From: Oligoflexales bacterium
GTDB taxonomy: Bacteria; Bdellovibrionota_B; Oligoflexia; Oligoflexales; RGVZ01
Reading direction: 5' to 3'
Length of the DNA stretch: 64,000 nt
Assembly: GCA_947494335.1 (NCBI GenBank)
Contig: CANLUT010000004.1
Span: 254,810-318,809, forward strand
The translations under genes were made by a program, and so were the position numbers. The notes under the pieces are model-generated. The model made no database searches, was not told where the DNA came from, and was given only the letters and a program-made list of their open reading frames with translations. Shown piece by piece: positions 1 to 9,703 of the stretch (the first letter of the stretch is position 1; each line of letters starts with the position of its first letter).

Positions 1-1220
1 CGCAGGTACTTAAAGCCGAAAACATAGCGTTTGAAGACAAGGCTATTGCAGCCATCGCTCGCGAGGGCCATGGATCCATGCGCGATGCACTGACCTTACT
101 TGATCACGCGATAGCTTTCGGCGAAGGTCAGGTTACGGTCGCAGCACTCGAAAAAATTATTTCCCACGCATCTTCCACTCAATTTATTGCGTTATTAGAT
201 GCTCTCGTGACTCGCTCTCCAGAAGACGTCATCGCCATTCTGGACGCCATGGAAAAAAGCGGTGTAAGCATGCAGGATGTTGCAGAAAAAACTGCAGCTA
301 TTGCTCGCCATGGATTCATCGCTCGCGACATCGGAACAGATCATGTTGACTTTAAGGCTCTGGGACTAGATGACGAAGAGACGAGATGTATTAGTGACAT
401 CGCGCGCAAAGCTGGTCCCGCAGATCTCAACCGAATCTTCAGAACGTTGGCTAAATCAAGATCTGAACTTGATGGCTCGGTTCTTGATCGTTACATCATG
501 GAAAACTATTGCCTGGAATGGTGCTTGGATCCGGGAATTTTATTGCAAGCCAGCCCGCAACAAGGATCGCCAGTAAAAAGCTCGCCAAGCCCGCAGCTCG
601 GTGCCGCAAAAACAATGGCAAACATCCGTGAGTCTCTGCATACCAAGCAGCAAGCACCTGCACCAGTTACTCCGATTACCGCTTCCGTCCAAACCCCAGC
701 GCAAGTGCAGGCCCCAACTCCGGCTGCGGCAATGGAACCGTTAAGCAGCGTGCCCACCCCTCAAAATGCGATCACAGCCGAGGGCTCACAAATCAAATCA
801 ATGCCGGCGACTTGGCGTGAGCTTGTCGATATCTGGAAAAAACACAAACCCCTCCAAGCCAAGCGACTAGAGGATGTTCACCCTGTAACTTATTCTCCAA
901 CTAAGATTGAGTTGGTGATTCCAAGTGAAAGCTTTCTTTCAGCAGCTCTGCTGAAGGCCGATGAACAAAAGAAGCTCAAAGAGGCCTTTAGCGATCTCTT
1001 CGGCTTTAAAGGCTCTATTAGTTTCACAGCAAAGAAGGGTGCCACTACGACTCAGGCGGAGCCACAAAACTCCTTACCAGAGACACTATCGGTGATTCAT
1101 CAGCGGGAGTCGGCTGAAAAAAAAGAACAAATACTCAACAATGCTCAAAATAATCCTCTAACCAAGGATGCTCTGAATTTATTTAATGCTACAATAGAGT
1201 CAATTGAAGTGAATTCCTAA
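1..1220 (+). CDS. dnaX: DNA polymerase III subunit gamma/tau, 3' part
   Basis: This is the clamp-loader ATPase subunit of the replicative polymerase. The 5' end lies outside the window; the open frame enters at base 3. The first residues visible include the typical end of the AAA+ module (IAREGHGSMRDALTLLDHAI), which precedes the helical collar domain. A long Pro/Ala/Gln-rich linker follows at roughly bases 540-800, then a tau-like C-terminal domain (TWRELVDIWKKHKPLQAKRLEDV). The GSMRDAL motif is diagnostic. The Walker A motif and zinc module are not in the window. An mglA-like gene follows after 19 bases, so the two are probably co-transcribed. Confidence 0.93.
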   Translation, partial: QVLKAENIAFEDKAIAAIAREGHGSMRDALTLLDHAIAFGEGQVTVAALEKIISHASSTQFIALLDALVTRSPEDVIAILDAMEKSGVSMQDVAEKTAAIARHGFIARDIGTDHVDFKALGLDDEETRCISDIARKAGPADLNRIFRTLAKSRSELDGSVLDRYIMENYCLEWCLDPGILLQASPQQGSPVKSSPSPQLGAAKTMANIRESLHTKQQAPAPVTPITASVQTPAQVQAPTPAAAMEPLSSVPTPQNAITAEGSQIKSMPATWRELVDIWKKHKPLQAKRLEDVHPVTYSPTKIELVIPSESFLSAALLKADEQKKLKEAFSDLFGFKGSISFTAKKGATTTQAEPQNSLPETLSVIHQRESAEKKEQILNNAQNNPLTKDALNLFNATIESIEVNS

Positions 1221-1239
1221 TTCGATTGAAGGGCTGAAC

Positions 1240-1881
1240 GTGGCATTTACGAATTTTGAGACTAAAGATATTCATTGCAAGGTCATCTACTTTGGACCAT
1301 CGTCTTCAGGAAAGTCAGAGAACCTTCGCTCGATTTTCAACCAAACATCAGCAGAAATACGCTCAGGACTTTTGGAGCTCCAGCAAGAAGACGGCTCCAC
1401 CAGATACTTCGACTTTTTACCGCTCAGTATCGGACAGCTCGGCGACTTTCACGTCAAATTGCATCTGTTCACGTTGCCAGTGAGTAGTCTCTATCAAAGC
1501 ACAGCCTCGGTGATTCTTCGCGGGGTCGACGGATTTGTCTTTGTGGCGGACTCACGCATCGAAAGCCTGATCGAGAACACCAAGGCCATGAACAAGTGTC
1601 GACGCCTCCTTCAAGACGAAGGCTATAACGTCGCTGAGTTGCCTCGCGTCATCCAATACAACAAACGAGATCTCGACGGCATTCTGCCCATCGACATTCT
1701 CCGCCAAGAGCTTAATTCAGCTGGTTATCCAGACTTTGAGACATGTGCGACGCAGAATGTAGGTGTCATGGAGTGTCTAGAAAGTCTTGCGCGCCAGATT
1801 ATGGACAAGCTCGAACAAGGACACCAATCCATCACCCCGTCAGGACAAAATTATGGCCACTCTGATCCACTGTCCTACTGA
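1240..1881 (+). CDS. MglA-like small Ras-type GTPase
   Basis: Members of the MglA family are cytoplasmic GTPases that set cell polarity or gliding direction in myxobacteria and relatives. This 213-residue protein starts at a GTG. It has a P-loop GPSSSGKS (residues 19-26) and an NKRD guanine-specificity motif (141-144). The region DGFVFVADS also matches MglA. The G3 region reads TLPVSSLYQ, where MglA normally has a TVPGQ-type sequence, so the Gly and Gln that contact the gamma phosphate are not conserved and hydrolysis may be altered. No MglB/roadblock gene is adjacent. Family assignment is good; a motility role is inference. Confidence 0.8.
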   Translation: MAFTNFETKDIHCKVIYFGPSSSGKSENLRSIFNQTSAEIRSGLLELQQEDGSTRYFDFLPLSIGQLGDFHVKLHLFTLPVSSLYQSTASVILRGVDGFVFVADSRIESLIENTKAMNKCRRLLQDEGYNVAELPRVIQYNKRDLDGILPIDILRQELNSAGYPDFETCATQNVGVMECLESLARQIMDKLEQGHQSITPSGQNYGHSDPLSY

Positions 1882-2320
1882 TATGGCTGTTCTTCTAGTC
1901 GCGGTTAAACGAGAGGACGGATTGATTGTGATTCCGTCTGATCCTGGAGATGTTCCTGGCATTATCTGCGATGTAAATCCCAGCCTTCCTATCAACCCAC
2001 AATTGATCGATGCAGCTGCCGGGCGAACTGGTTTACCAAAAATTGAAATTTTTATTTGGCAGGAATTCCAGTGTGAGATTCAAATGCCAAACGGCCTGCC
2101 TGCAACCGTCTATGCAGCAAGGACTCTTAAGATACCAGACCAGATTCCAGAAGATGCTCGTCCGCTTCCAGATCTCATGCGTTCGATGCCACCCAACCGT
2201 AACAGGGTGGCCTACATGAAGGCTCTACAGGTATTTTCAGGCGCATTGGAAGAGCAGACGAAGGCCCTTGATCTTGATGATGTTCGTCGTCACATTGAAA
2301 GTCTTACGCCTAAGAGTTAA
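1853..2320 (+). CDS. Conserved hypothetical protein, 155 aa
   Basis: The frame is open from 1787, but that would overlap the preceding GTPase by 95 bases. The ATG at 1853 leaves a 29-base overlap and gives a compact protein starting MATLIHCPTDMAVLL. I see no signal peptide, membrane segment or motif I can name. The sequence is acidic and soluble-looking, with a proline-rich middle and a charged helical C-terminus. The overlap with the GTPase gene suggests translational coupling and perhaps a shared role. It does not resemble the MglB roadblock fold by eye. Confidence 0.7.
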   Translation: MATLIHCPTDMAVLLVAVKREDGLIVIPSDPGDVPGIICDVNPSLPINPQLIDAAAGRTGLPKIEIFIWQEFQCEIQMPNGLPATVYAARTLKIPDQIPEDARPLPDLMRSMPPNRNRVAYMKALQVFSGALEEQTKALDLDDVRRHIESLTPKS

Positions 2321-2435
2321 TAAATCCCTTTGATTTCAAAGCTTTATTAGCGGGATGAGCCGCCTGAATTTTATTGAAATAACTCTTAAAATATCATAAA
2401 AACTCGTCCTGTCTATTTTTAAGTCAGGTTTTGTC

Positions 2436-3530
2436 ATGAAGATTGCGGCCCTCGTTTCCGGAGGGGTTGATAGTTCGGTGGTGCTCAGCATGCTTGCCCG
2501 AGAGGGGACGCATGACATCACCGCGTTTTATCTCAAAATATGGCTCGAAGATGAATTGCATTTCCTTGGTCAATGCCCCTGGGAGGAAGACCTCTCATAC
2601 GTCCGCGCTGTCTGCGACAAGTTAAACATTCCCTTGAAGGTCATTCCTCTTCAGCAGGAATATAACGAGCGCGTCGTAAGCTACACCATCTCTGAACTCA
2701 AAGCTGGTCGCACTCCGAGTCCTGATATTTTTTGTAATCAGCGTGTAAAATTCGGCGCTTTCCTCGACCACATTGACGATACCTACGACAGAATTGCTAC
2801 TGGTCACTACGCATCCACGTATGAGGAAAACGGACGCGTTTATCTTCGTCAAGCGGTTGATCCCGTGAAAGATCAAACTTACTTTCTATCTCACCTGTCT
2901 CAAGAACAGTTGCAGCGTTGTTTGTTCCCCCTAGGCCCACTACCAAAGGCGCGCGTTCGTGAACTCGCTCACGAAATGGATCTTCCGACGAAAGATAGGC
3001 CCGACAGTCAGGGCATCTGCTTTCTCGGTAAAATCAAATATAACGAATTCGTAAAATTTCACCTCGGGGAGCGTCCAGGCGAAATCAGGGAATGGGAAAG
3101 CGGAAAAAAACTCGGCAACCATCAGGGTTTTTGGTTTCATACCTATGGTCAACGCAAGGGACTAAGGCTGCACGGCGGTCCATGGTTTGTGGTCGATAAA
3201 GACTGCGACAAAAATGTTGTCTACGTCTCTCACAGCGACTTGCTACAGGATCTGGCGAGAAGAGATTTTATCGTTACTGACGTTAACTGGATGAGCAACA
3301 CCCCGCAAAATTTGGAATTAAAGGTGAAAGTTCGTCATGGACCGAAAAAAGTGGCCTGCCATCTAAATGCAATTAATGATGGCTCTTACTTAGTCAGCCT
3401 CAGCGAACCAGACCCCGGACTTGCTAATGGACAATTTGCCGTATTTTATGATGGTGACAATTGCTTGGGCTCCGGGATGATCCGGTTGCTACCGGTTAAA
3501 TCCCCATCAACTGACACTCTACTTCACTAG
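2436..3530 (+). CDS. mnmA: tRNA-specific 2-thiouridylase MnmA
   Basis: MnmA adenylates and then thiolates U34 of the tRNAs for Lys, Glu and Gln, using persulfide sulfur. The 364-residue length is normal. Visible motifs are the PP-loop SGGVDSS near the N-terminus, the first catalytic cysteine in PDIFCNQRVKFG, the tRNA/ATP region ATGHYA, and the second catalytic cysteine in DSQGICFLG. The C-terminal beta-barrel with GLRLHGGPWFVV is present. The start ATG at 2436 places the PP-loop at residue 8, as expected. It lies alone between a small unknown gene and the peptide-transporter operon. Confidence 0.95.
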   Translation: MKIAALVSGGVDSSVVLSMLAREGTHDITAFYLKIWLEDELHFLGQCPWEEDLSYVRAVCDKLNIPLKVIPLQQEYNERVVSYTISELKAGRTPSPDIFCNQRVKFGAFLDHIDDTYDRIATGHYASTYEENGRVYLRQAVDPVKDQTYFLSHLSQEQLQRCLFPLGPLPKARVRELAHEMDLPTKDRPDSQGICFLGKIKYNEFVKFHLGERPGEIREWESGKKLGNHQGFWFHTYGQRKGLRLHGGPWFVVDKDCDKNVVYVSHSDLLQDLARRDFIVTDVNWMSNTPQNLELKVKVRHGPKKVACHLNAINDGSYLVSLSEPDPGLANGQFAVFYDGDNCLGSGMIRLLPVKSPSTDTLLH

Positions 3531-3562
3531 GGTAGACACAAGCATTTTCGCGCGTAACATGC

Positions 3563-3568
3563 TAAAAT
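3563..3568 (+). promoter_or_regulatory. Candidate extended -10 element upstream of yejA-like gene
   Basis: The hexamer TAAAAT is preceded by TGC, giving an extended -10 pattern 70 bases upstream of the chosen ATG. No convincing -35 is present at the usual spacing. A short GGAGG/CCTCC hairpin lies between it and the start codon (about 3593-3611). Motif-only prediction. Confidence 0.3.
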
Positions 3569-3637
3569 CTTTCTTCTAAGCACAACTTGCACGGAGGCCT
3601 ATTGGTCCTCCTTGTTGCATCGAGAGGAGAAAGGTTT

Positions 3638-5512
3638 ATGAAAGGTTTTGTGTCAGCGGCTTGGATGACTTTACTAGGCTTCACACTCTATTCAAATGCA
3701 GCGTTGGCTCAAATCGGTGAAACAAACGCTCACGGACTCGCACTGGGAACCAAACCAATTTATGGACCAGATCTTAAATTCAAATGGGTCAATGAAGCCG
3801 CCCCCAAAGGTGGCCGTATTGTTCTTGGGACAATCGGTACGTTCGACTCTCTAAATCCATTTGCGATAAAGAGCTCGGCCGATGGTCTTCTTTATGGAAT
3901 CGATGGCAGCGGCACCGTCTTCGAAAATCTTCATATGAGATCCCTTGGGGAAGCCTTCACAACTTACAGTATGCTCGCCAAGGGTGTAGACGTGGCCAAA
4001 GATGGCATGTCTGTCACATATTACCTTCATTCAGAAGCAAAATGGTCTGACGGCAAACCACTCACCGCTGATGACGTACTTTTCTCCTATAAAATTCTGA
4101 CCACAGACAAAGCTCCACCACTGTTTCGCCTGTATTACGGTGACGTTAAAGGTGGACAGGTGATTGACAAAACGACGATTAAATTCACCTTTAAGACATT
4201 TAATCGTGAGCTCCCATTAATCATGGGCGAGTTGCCAATTCTTCCAAAACATATTTACGGCGCCCCTGGTAAAGACTTTATAAAAGCCTATGTCAAACAA
4301 ATGCCTGTGGGGAGTGGGCCATACATTGTCAAATCATACGAATTTGGAAAATACATCGAGTATGCACGTAACCCAAACTACTGGGGCAAGGACAAAGCCT
4401 TTAGTAAGGGCGCGTGGAACTTCGATACGATTTATGTCAAATACTACAAAGACCAGAATGCCATGATGGAAGGATTTAAAGCTGGAGATTTCGATATCCG
4501 TCCAGAAAACTCTTCCAAGGCTTGGGCGGTGGATCATGCAGGTCCTAAGTGGGACAAAAAATGGATCATGAAGGAACTCTGGCCTCACAATCAAAATCAA
4601 GGTGGACAAGGATTTGTTTTCAACCTGCGTAAACCAATATTTCAAGACCGACTTACACGAAAAGCCCTCTCGGTTGCTTTCGACTTCGATTGGGCAAACG
4701 AAACACTTTTTTACAAGCAATACACAGTCTCAACATCGTTTTTCAACAATAGCGAGTTCAACGCAAAAGGATTGCCTGATGCAAAAGAATTAGCTCTTTT
4801 AAATCCACTCAAAGACAAATTGCCGTCAGAAGTTTTCACCGAAGCCAAGGACGCTCTTGGGAAAGGCTTGACCGGAAAACGGCGCCTTGCCGAGGCATTA
4901 AATCTTCTGAAAAAAGCTGGCTGGGAGCTTAAAGACGGTGTTCAGACCAACAAGAAAGGCGAAAAACTTACGTTTACGTTCCTTCTCGACTCCCCGATCA
5001 TGGGGCGCGTTGTTGAGCCCTATATTGCACAACTTGAAAAAATCGGTATCAAGGTCAATTTAAAGACTGAAGATCCCGCAAATTACGTCAAGCGCGTTGA
5101 GAAGTGGGATTTCGATATGATCAGCATGGCGTTTGGTCAAAGCGAATCTCCAGGTAACGAACAACGCGACTACTGGCACAGCAAAGCAGCGTCCCAATCG
5201 GAAAGTCGTAACTTCATGGGACTTAAAGATCCGGCCGTTGATGCACTCGTAGAAAAAGTCATCGCTGCTAAAAACCGTGAAGAACTTGTAATCACGACGA
5301 GAGCCTTGGACCGAGTTCTTTGGAATCTGCATATCATGGTTCCTAACTGGTACATGGCAGCCCACCGCGTTTCTTGGTGGAACAAGTTTGGACAGACTGG
5401 TGAAAAGCCTCTTCAGTATTCACCAACCGAGTTCATGGTTCGTTATGGCTGGTCTGATCAGAATAAAGAAACTGCACTACAGTCCGCCGTTAAAAACAAT
5501 AAAAGTCTTTAA
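3638..5512 (+). CDS. yejA: Peptide ABC transporter, periplasmic binding protein (YejA type)
   Basis: An extracytoplasmic solute-binding protein of family 5 that captures oligopeptides or microcin-like peptides for the inner-membrane transporter encoded downstream. The ATG at 3638 follows a good ribosome site (gagaggagaaagg) and gives a classical signal peptide (MKGFVSAAW...NAALAQ). The frame extends upstream to 3587 but without a better start. The 624-residue mature region contains typical SBP_bac_5 stretches (SVTYYLHSEAKWSDGKPLTADDV and the C-terminal HIMVPNWYMAAHRVSWWNKFG). It is first in a four-gene operon with yejB, yejE and yejF. Confidence 0.9.
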   Translation: MKGFVSAAWMTLLGFTLYSNAALAQIGETNAHGLALGTKPIYGPDLKFKWVNEAAPKGGRIVLGTIGTFDSLNPFAIKSSADGLLYGIDGSGTVFENLHMRSLGEAFTTYSMLAKGVDVAKDGMSVTYYLHSEAKWSDGKPLTADDVLFSYKILTTDKAPPLFRLYYGDVKGGQVIDKTTIKFTFKTFNRELPLIMGELPILPKHIYGAPGKDFIKAYVKQMPVGSGPYIVKSYEFGKYIEYARNPNYWGKDKAFSKGAWNFDTIYVKYYKDQNAMMEGFKAGDFDIRPENSSKAWAVDHAGPKWDKKWIMKELWPHNQNQGGQGFVFNLRKPIFQDRLTRKALSVAFDFDWANETLFYKQYTVSTSFFNNSEFNAKGLPDAKELALLNPLKDKLPSEVFTEAKDALGKGLTGKRRLAEALNLLKKAGWELKDGVQTNKKGEKLTFTFLLDSPIMGRVVEPYIAQLEKIGIKVNLKTEDPANYVKRVEKWDFDMISMAFGQSESPGNEQRDYWHSKAASQSESRNFMGLKDPAVDALVEKVIAAKNREELVITTRALDRVLWNLHIMVPNWYMAAHRVSWWNKFGQTGEKPLQYSPTEFMVRYGWSDQNKETALQSAVKNNKSL

Positions 5513-5539
5513 GGCATATGTGCTAATGCAAGGACTGTT

Positions 5540-6583
5540 ATGCTGACTTACATCTTTCGCCGTCTGTTACTGCTCGTTCCTACGATCATGGGAATTGTGA
5601 TCGTCTGCTTTGCTCTGATGCAAGTGGTCCCGGGCGGTCCTGTTGAATTAGCAATTCAGCAACTGAGAGGGCAGCACTCCAGTGAGTCGGGCGGAGGCGG
5701 AGGAAATTCTTCGCGCAACGTCATCAGACCAGAGCAAATTGAGGAATTGAAGAAACAGTATGGTTTCGACAAGCCGGTCGGAGAGCGTTTAGCAAGCACG
5801 GTCGTGAGTCTTTTCACATTCGACTTTGGACAGTCGTTTAATTATCACGAGAACGTTATTGAGCTGATCAAAAAACGACTTCCGGTTTCATTAACACTGG
5901 GCATCCCCAGCCTCATTCTCACATACTTGATTTGTATTCCCCTCGGAATCGCCAAAGCAAGGCGCCCATGGAGTCGATTTGATACGTCAACGACCGTTGC
6001 ACTTATGGTTGCCAGCAGCATTCCGAGCTTTGTCATGGGCATCTTGCTGCTAGTTCTTTTCGGCGGAGGCTCGTTTTTAAGCTGGTTCCCTATCCGAGGA
6101 CTTACCAGTGATGGTTTTGAATCATTTAGCACAATTGAAAAAATAAAAGACTACATCTGGCACATGGCTCTACCTGTATTCACATACACGTTTGCCGGTT
6201 TTGCTGGTCTGACAATTCTAACCCGTAACTGGTTTCTAGATGAATTACAGCAACTTTATGTGCAAACTGCGATGGCCAAAGGTGCCAGCGAAAAGACAAT
6301 TCTGTACAAACATGTATTTCGTAACGCCATGATCTTGGTGATTGCCGGACTTCCCGCGGCATGCTTTAGCGTCTTCTTCGCGGGCAGCATTTTTGTGGAG
6401 CAAATTTTCTCTCTGGATGGCATCGGACTTTTAACCTGGGAAGCCACAACGCGGAGAGATTATCCGGTGGTTATGGGCATGCTTTTCATCACTTCTTTAC
6501 TCGGACTCTTGCTAAAAATTATGTCTGATCTCATTCTGGTTCTAGTTGACCCAAGAATCAGTCTTGATGCAAACCGGTCCTAG
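5540..6583 (+). CDS. yejB: Peptide ABC transporter permease (YejB type)
   Basis: A 347-residue inner-membrane permease with the usual six hydrophobic segments. It begins MLTYIFRRLLLLVPTIMGI, the standard N-terminus of DppB/OppB/YejB proteins. The cytoplasmic EAA loop is visible at YVQTAMAKGASEKTILYKHVFRNA. A glycine-serine-rich insertion (ESGGGGGNSSRN) sits in the first periplasmic region, as in YejB homologues. It starts 27 bases after yejA and ends 13 bases before yejE. Confidence 0.92.
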   Translation: MLTYIFRRLLLLVPTIMGIVIVCFALMQVVPGGPVELAIQQLRGQHSSESGGGGGNSSRNVIRPEQIEELKKQYGFDKPVGERLASTVVSLFTFDFGQSFNYHENVIELIKKRLPVSLTLGIPSLILTYLICIPLGIAKARRPWSRFDTSTTVALMVASSIPSFVMGILLLVLFGGGSFLSWFPIRGLTSDGFESFSTIEKIKDYIWHMALPVFTYTFAGFAGLTILTRNWFLDELQQLYVQTAMAKGASEKTILYKHVFRNAMILVIAGLPAACFSVFFAGSIFVEQIFSLDGIGLLTWEATTRRDYPVVMGMLFITSLLGLLLKIMSDLILVLVDPRISLDANRS

Positions 6584-6596
6584 GCGAGGAAGGGTC

Positions 6597-7643
6597 ATGA
6601 CACTCGAAAAACCTAAACATCGAATCTCACCGGAAACACGACGTAAGCTTCTCGCTTTTAAACGCCAACGGATGGGCTACTACTCCTCGATCGTTTTACT
6701 GATATTAATCGTCATTTCGATGGCTTCTGAAGTGATCTCAAATAGTCAGCCACTTGTGGTTCGTTATCAAGGTCAATGGTTCTATCCAATTGTTCACACC
6801 TATAGTGATAAGACTTTTGGGGGAATCTTTGATACGCCCGCTGATTATCATGACCCAGACACGAAGAAGGAGCTATCCGCTGAAGGCAACTTTGCCATCT
6901 GGCCGATCAATCGCTGGGACTATAAAACAATCAACCCAAATCCTGGTCTTCAGCACCCAAGCCCCCCGTCCTCTGAAAACTTCCTCGGCACCGATGATCG
7001 AGGACGAGACCTCCTCGCAAGACTACTCTACGGTATTAGAATTTCAGTAGGTTTTGGTGTCGCTGGCGTACTTATCTATACAATTATTGGAATCATCATT
7101 GGAGCGATTCAAGGGTACTTTGGCGGCTGGGTCGATATGATTATTCAGCGTGTCATCGAGATCTGGGACTCACTGCCCTACATTTATATGCTGATTATTT
7201 TAGCGTCCCTGTTCGAGCCAGGCCTGGGAATTCTACTTCTATTACTCGCACTCTTTAATTGGACAAGAGTTCAAGATTACGTACGGATCGATTTTTTTAA
7301 GGCTCGCAATTTGGACTATGTAAAAGCTGCAAAAGCACTTGGTGTCAGTGATGTTGGCATCATGATGAGACACATACTTCCAAATGCGCTCACAAACATT
7401 ATCATCAGGCTTCCATTCGCGGTAATTGGCACCATCGAAGCACTTGTGTCCTTGGACTACCTTGGTTTTGGCGTACAAAGTCCAACACCGAGCATTGGTG
7501 AACTTTTCAAGCAGGCTCAATCACATCTCGACGCTTGGTGGTTGTTATTGTTTACAGGTGGAACCCTCCTTGTCTTAACCCTCTTGGTAACCAATATTGG
7601 CTTTACCATTCTTGACACCCTTGATCCGAGACGAAATGGATGA
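6597..7643 (+). CDS. yejE: Peptide ABC transporter permease (YejE type)
   Basis: Second permease of the transporter, 348 residues with the ATG at 6597. That start is preceded by gaggaaggg and does not overlap yejB; the frame is open from 6546 inside yejB. The long extracytoplasmic loop after the first membrane segment (residues about 50-130, with YYSSIVLLILIVISMA before it and ENFLGTDDRGRDLLARLLYG after it) is typical of YejE/OppC. The EAA loop reads YVKAAKALGVSDVGIMMRHILPNA. Its stop overlaps the start of yejF by four bases (ATGA). Confidence 0.92.
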   Translation: MTLEKPKHRISPETRRKLLAFKRQRMGYYSSIVLLILIVISMASEVISNSQPLVVRYQGQWFYPIVHTYSDKTFGGIFDTPADYHDPDTKKELSAEGNFAIWPINRWDYKTINPNPGLQHPSPPSSENFLGTDDRGRDLLARLLYGIRISVGFGVAGVLIYTIIGIIIGAIQGYFGGWVDMIIQRVIEIWDSLPYIYMLIILASLFEPGLGILLLLLALFNWTRVQDYVRIDFFKARNLDYVKAAKALGVSDVGIMMRHILPNALTNIIIRLPFAVIGTIEALVSLDYLGFGVQSPTPSIGELFKQAQSHLDAWWLLLFTGGTLLVLTLLVTNIGFTILDTLDPRRNG

Positions 7644-9694
7644 GACAGAACCCGATGATACTGAAAGTTGACAATCTGCGGACATGGTTTGAGACAACGG
7701 CTGGAAAAGCTAAAGCTGTTGACGGTGTATCGTTTGACTTAGAAAAAGGTCGAACACTCGCGGTGGTCGGAGAATCTGGATGCGGTAAGACCGTCCTGGC
7801 GACAACGATCATGCGACTATTTCGCAGGCCAGGAGTCTCTCACCCATCAGGGCAGGTGCTTTATAACAATCTTAATCTTTTAGACCTTTCACCGATAGAA
7901 ATGGAAGCTATTCGCGGTCGTCATATCGCCATGATCTTTCAAGAACCCATGGCTGCGCTCAATCCAGTCTGGACGGTGAGGGATCAAATCGCAGAGCCCA
8001 TGATTCGGCACTTAAAAGCCAGCAAGGATTCGGCCTATCGTCGAGCGCTTGAGCTTTTGGAAGAATTAGGCGTTCCCTCTCCGGACCGCGTTATGACAAC
8101 CTGGCCCCATACCTTGTCCGGAGGCATGCGTCAGCGTGTAGCGATCGCCATGGCACTAGCTTGTAAGCCTGATATCCTCATCGCCGATGAGCCGACCACC
8201 GCACTTGACGTCACTGTTCAGGCCCAGATTTTAAGACTGATTCGCGAAATGCAAAAGTCTCTTGGTATGGCTACCATTCTCATTACACATGATCTCGGTG
8301 TGGTTAACGAAGTGGCCGACGACGTCATGGTGATGTACTCGGGACGCGTCATAGAAAAAGGTCTAACAAAGGATGTCTTGTTTAGCCCAAAACATCCCTA
8401 CACAGAGAAACTTCTAGCAGCTGTTCCGGTAATTTCTGGTGACCGTAAATTATTGGCCTCGATTGAAGGACAAGTGAAACCGGCCACAGCATTTGTGGAT
8501 GGATGCCGATTTGCCGATCGCTGCGGTGATGCAGGACCTCGCTGCCACGAGTCCACCGCACCAGACCTTTATTCTTCTGGGACTCAGCAAGTCGCTTGCT
8601 TCAAGTACGACAGCAAAAACCCCCTGAAAACGACCGCACAGAAAAAATCTGTAGAGCACGTCTCTGCCAAGAAAAAACTGCCCGCCATCGGAAAGCCTAT
8701 TCTTGATCTGAAGCAATTGAAAACCTGGTTTCCTGTTCAGGCTGGGATATTCAGAAGCGTTGTTGGACACGTGAAGGCCGTTGATGACATCTCTTTAAAG
8801 ATTTATCCCGGGCAAACGCTTGCACTGGTAGGGGAGTCAGGATGCGGAAAGTCAACACTCGGTCAGACGATCTTACGTCTGATCGATGCCACATCCGGCG
8901 AAGCGATTCTTAGCACCGACGCCGAATTGACTGATATCCTCAAGACTGACCGAGCGCACTTGCGAACCCTACGCAAAGAAATGCAGATCATATTTCAGGA
9001 TCCTTTTGCGTCGTTAAATCCAAGATTCTCGGTTCGAGAAATTATCGATGAGGGTCTGAAGATTCATGCACCGAGTCTAGGCCCGGATGAACGTGAGAAA
9101 CGAATTGGCGACACACTGGAAGAAGTCGGATTGCCACGTGACACGATGTATCGTTATCCTCATGAATTTAGTGGCGGCCAACGTCAGAGGATCGCCATCG
9201 CCCGCGCTATTATCTTGAAACCGAAGCTTCTGATCTTGGACGAAGCCACCAGTGCTCTCGATGTATCAATTCAAGCTCAAGTGCTTAATCTATTGCAAGA
9301 GCTGCAACAAAAACTTGGTCTTGCATACATCTTTATCACCCACAACTTGGGCGTTGTGCGCTACATCGCCGATCATGTGGCCGTCATGTACCTTGGTAAA
9401 ATAGTTGAGTTTGGCGCAGCCGATGACATCCTCCATAAGCCATCTCACCCCTATACCCAAAAACTCATCGCGAGTGTCCCTGAAATAAAGATAGGAGCCG
9501 AACTCCCAGAACCACTAGAAGGAGACGTTCCATCTCCAGTCAAGCCACCTTCGGGTTGCACCTTTCATCCACGCTGTCCATTAATGAAGTCCAAAGATTC
9601 CCGTGGCGAAAACGTTGCCTCCTGCTCGGCCCAAGCTCCAGACCTTCGACCTTCCAGTGGTGACTCTGCGCTGGTTCGCTGCCATTTCGCTTAG
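7640..9694 (+). CDS. yejF: Peptide ABC transporter, fused double ATPase (YejF type)
   Basis: A 684-residue protein with two complete ABC ATPase domains. The first has Walker A GESGCGKTV and signature LSGGMRQR; the second has GESGCGKST and FSGGQRQR. Each is followed by an oligopeptide-transporter C-terminal Cys-rich motif (CRFADRCGDAGPRC and CTFHPRCPLM), which in this family can bind a metal cluster. The ATG at 7640 overlaps the yejE stop, so translation is probably coupled. With yejA, yejB and yejE it completes an importer for peptides; substrate specificity cannot be read from sequence. Confidence 0.94.
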   Translation: MRQNPMILKVDNLRTWFETTAGKAKAVDGVSFDLEKGRTLAVVGESGCGKTVLATTIMRLFRRPGVSHPSGQVLYNNLNLLDLSPIEMEAIRGRHIAMIFQEPMAALNPVWTVRDQIAEPMIRHLKASKDSAYRRALELLEELGVPSPDRVMTTWPHTLSGGMRQRVAIAMALACKPDILIADEPTTALDVTVQAQILRLIREMQKSLGMATILITHDLGVVNEVADDVMVMYSGRVIEKGLTKDVLFSPKHPYTEKLLAAVPVISGDRKLLASIEGQVKPATAFVDGCRFADRCGDAGPRCHESTAPDLYSSGTQQVACFKYDSKNPLKTTAQKKSVEHVSAKKKLPAIGKPILDLKQLKTWFPVQAGIFRSVVGHVKAVDDISLKIYPGQTLALVGESGCGKSTLGQTILRLIDATSGEAILSTDAELTDILKTDRAHLRTLRKEMQIIFQDPFASLNPRFSVREIIDEGLKIHAPSLGPDEREKRIGDTLEEVGLPRDTMYRYPHEFSGGQRQRIAIARAIILKPKLLILDEATSALDVSIQAQVLNLLQELQQKLGLAYIFITHNLGVVRYIADHVAVMYLGKIVEFGAADDILHKPSHPYTQKLIASVPEIKIGAELPEPLEGDVPSPVKPPSGCTFHPRCPLMKSKDSRGENVASCSAQAPDLRPSSGDSALVRCHFA

Positions 9695-9703
9695 GCTCAC
9701 CGA

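Noticed and set aside
1853-2320. MglB/roadblock partner for the MglA-like GTPase
   Set aside because: Size is right, but no roadblock-type sequence pattern could be seen.
3593-3611. GGAGG/CCTCC hairpin upstream of yejA as a riboswitch or attenuator
   Set aside because: Only a short stem with no T-run and no alternative fold visible; recorded only in the promoter note.
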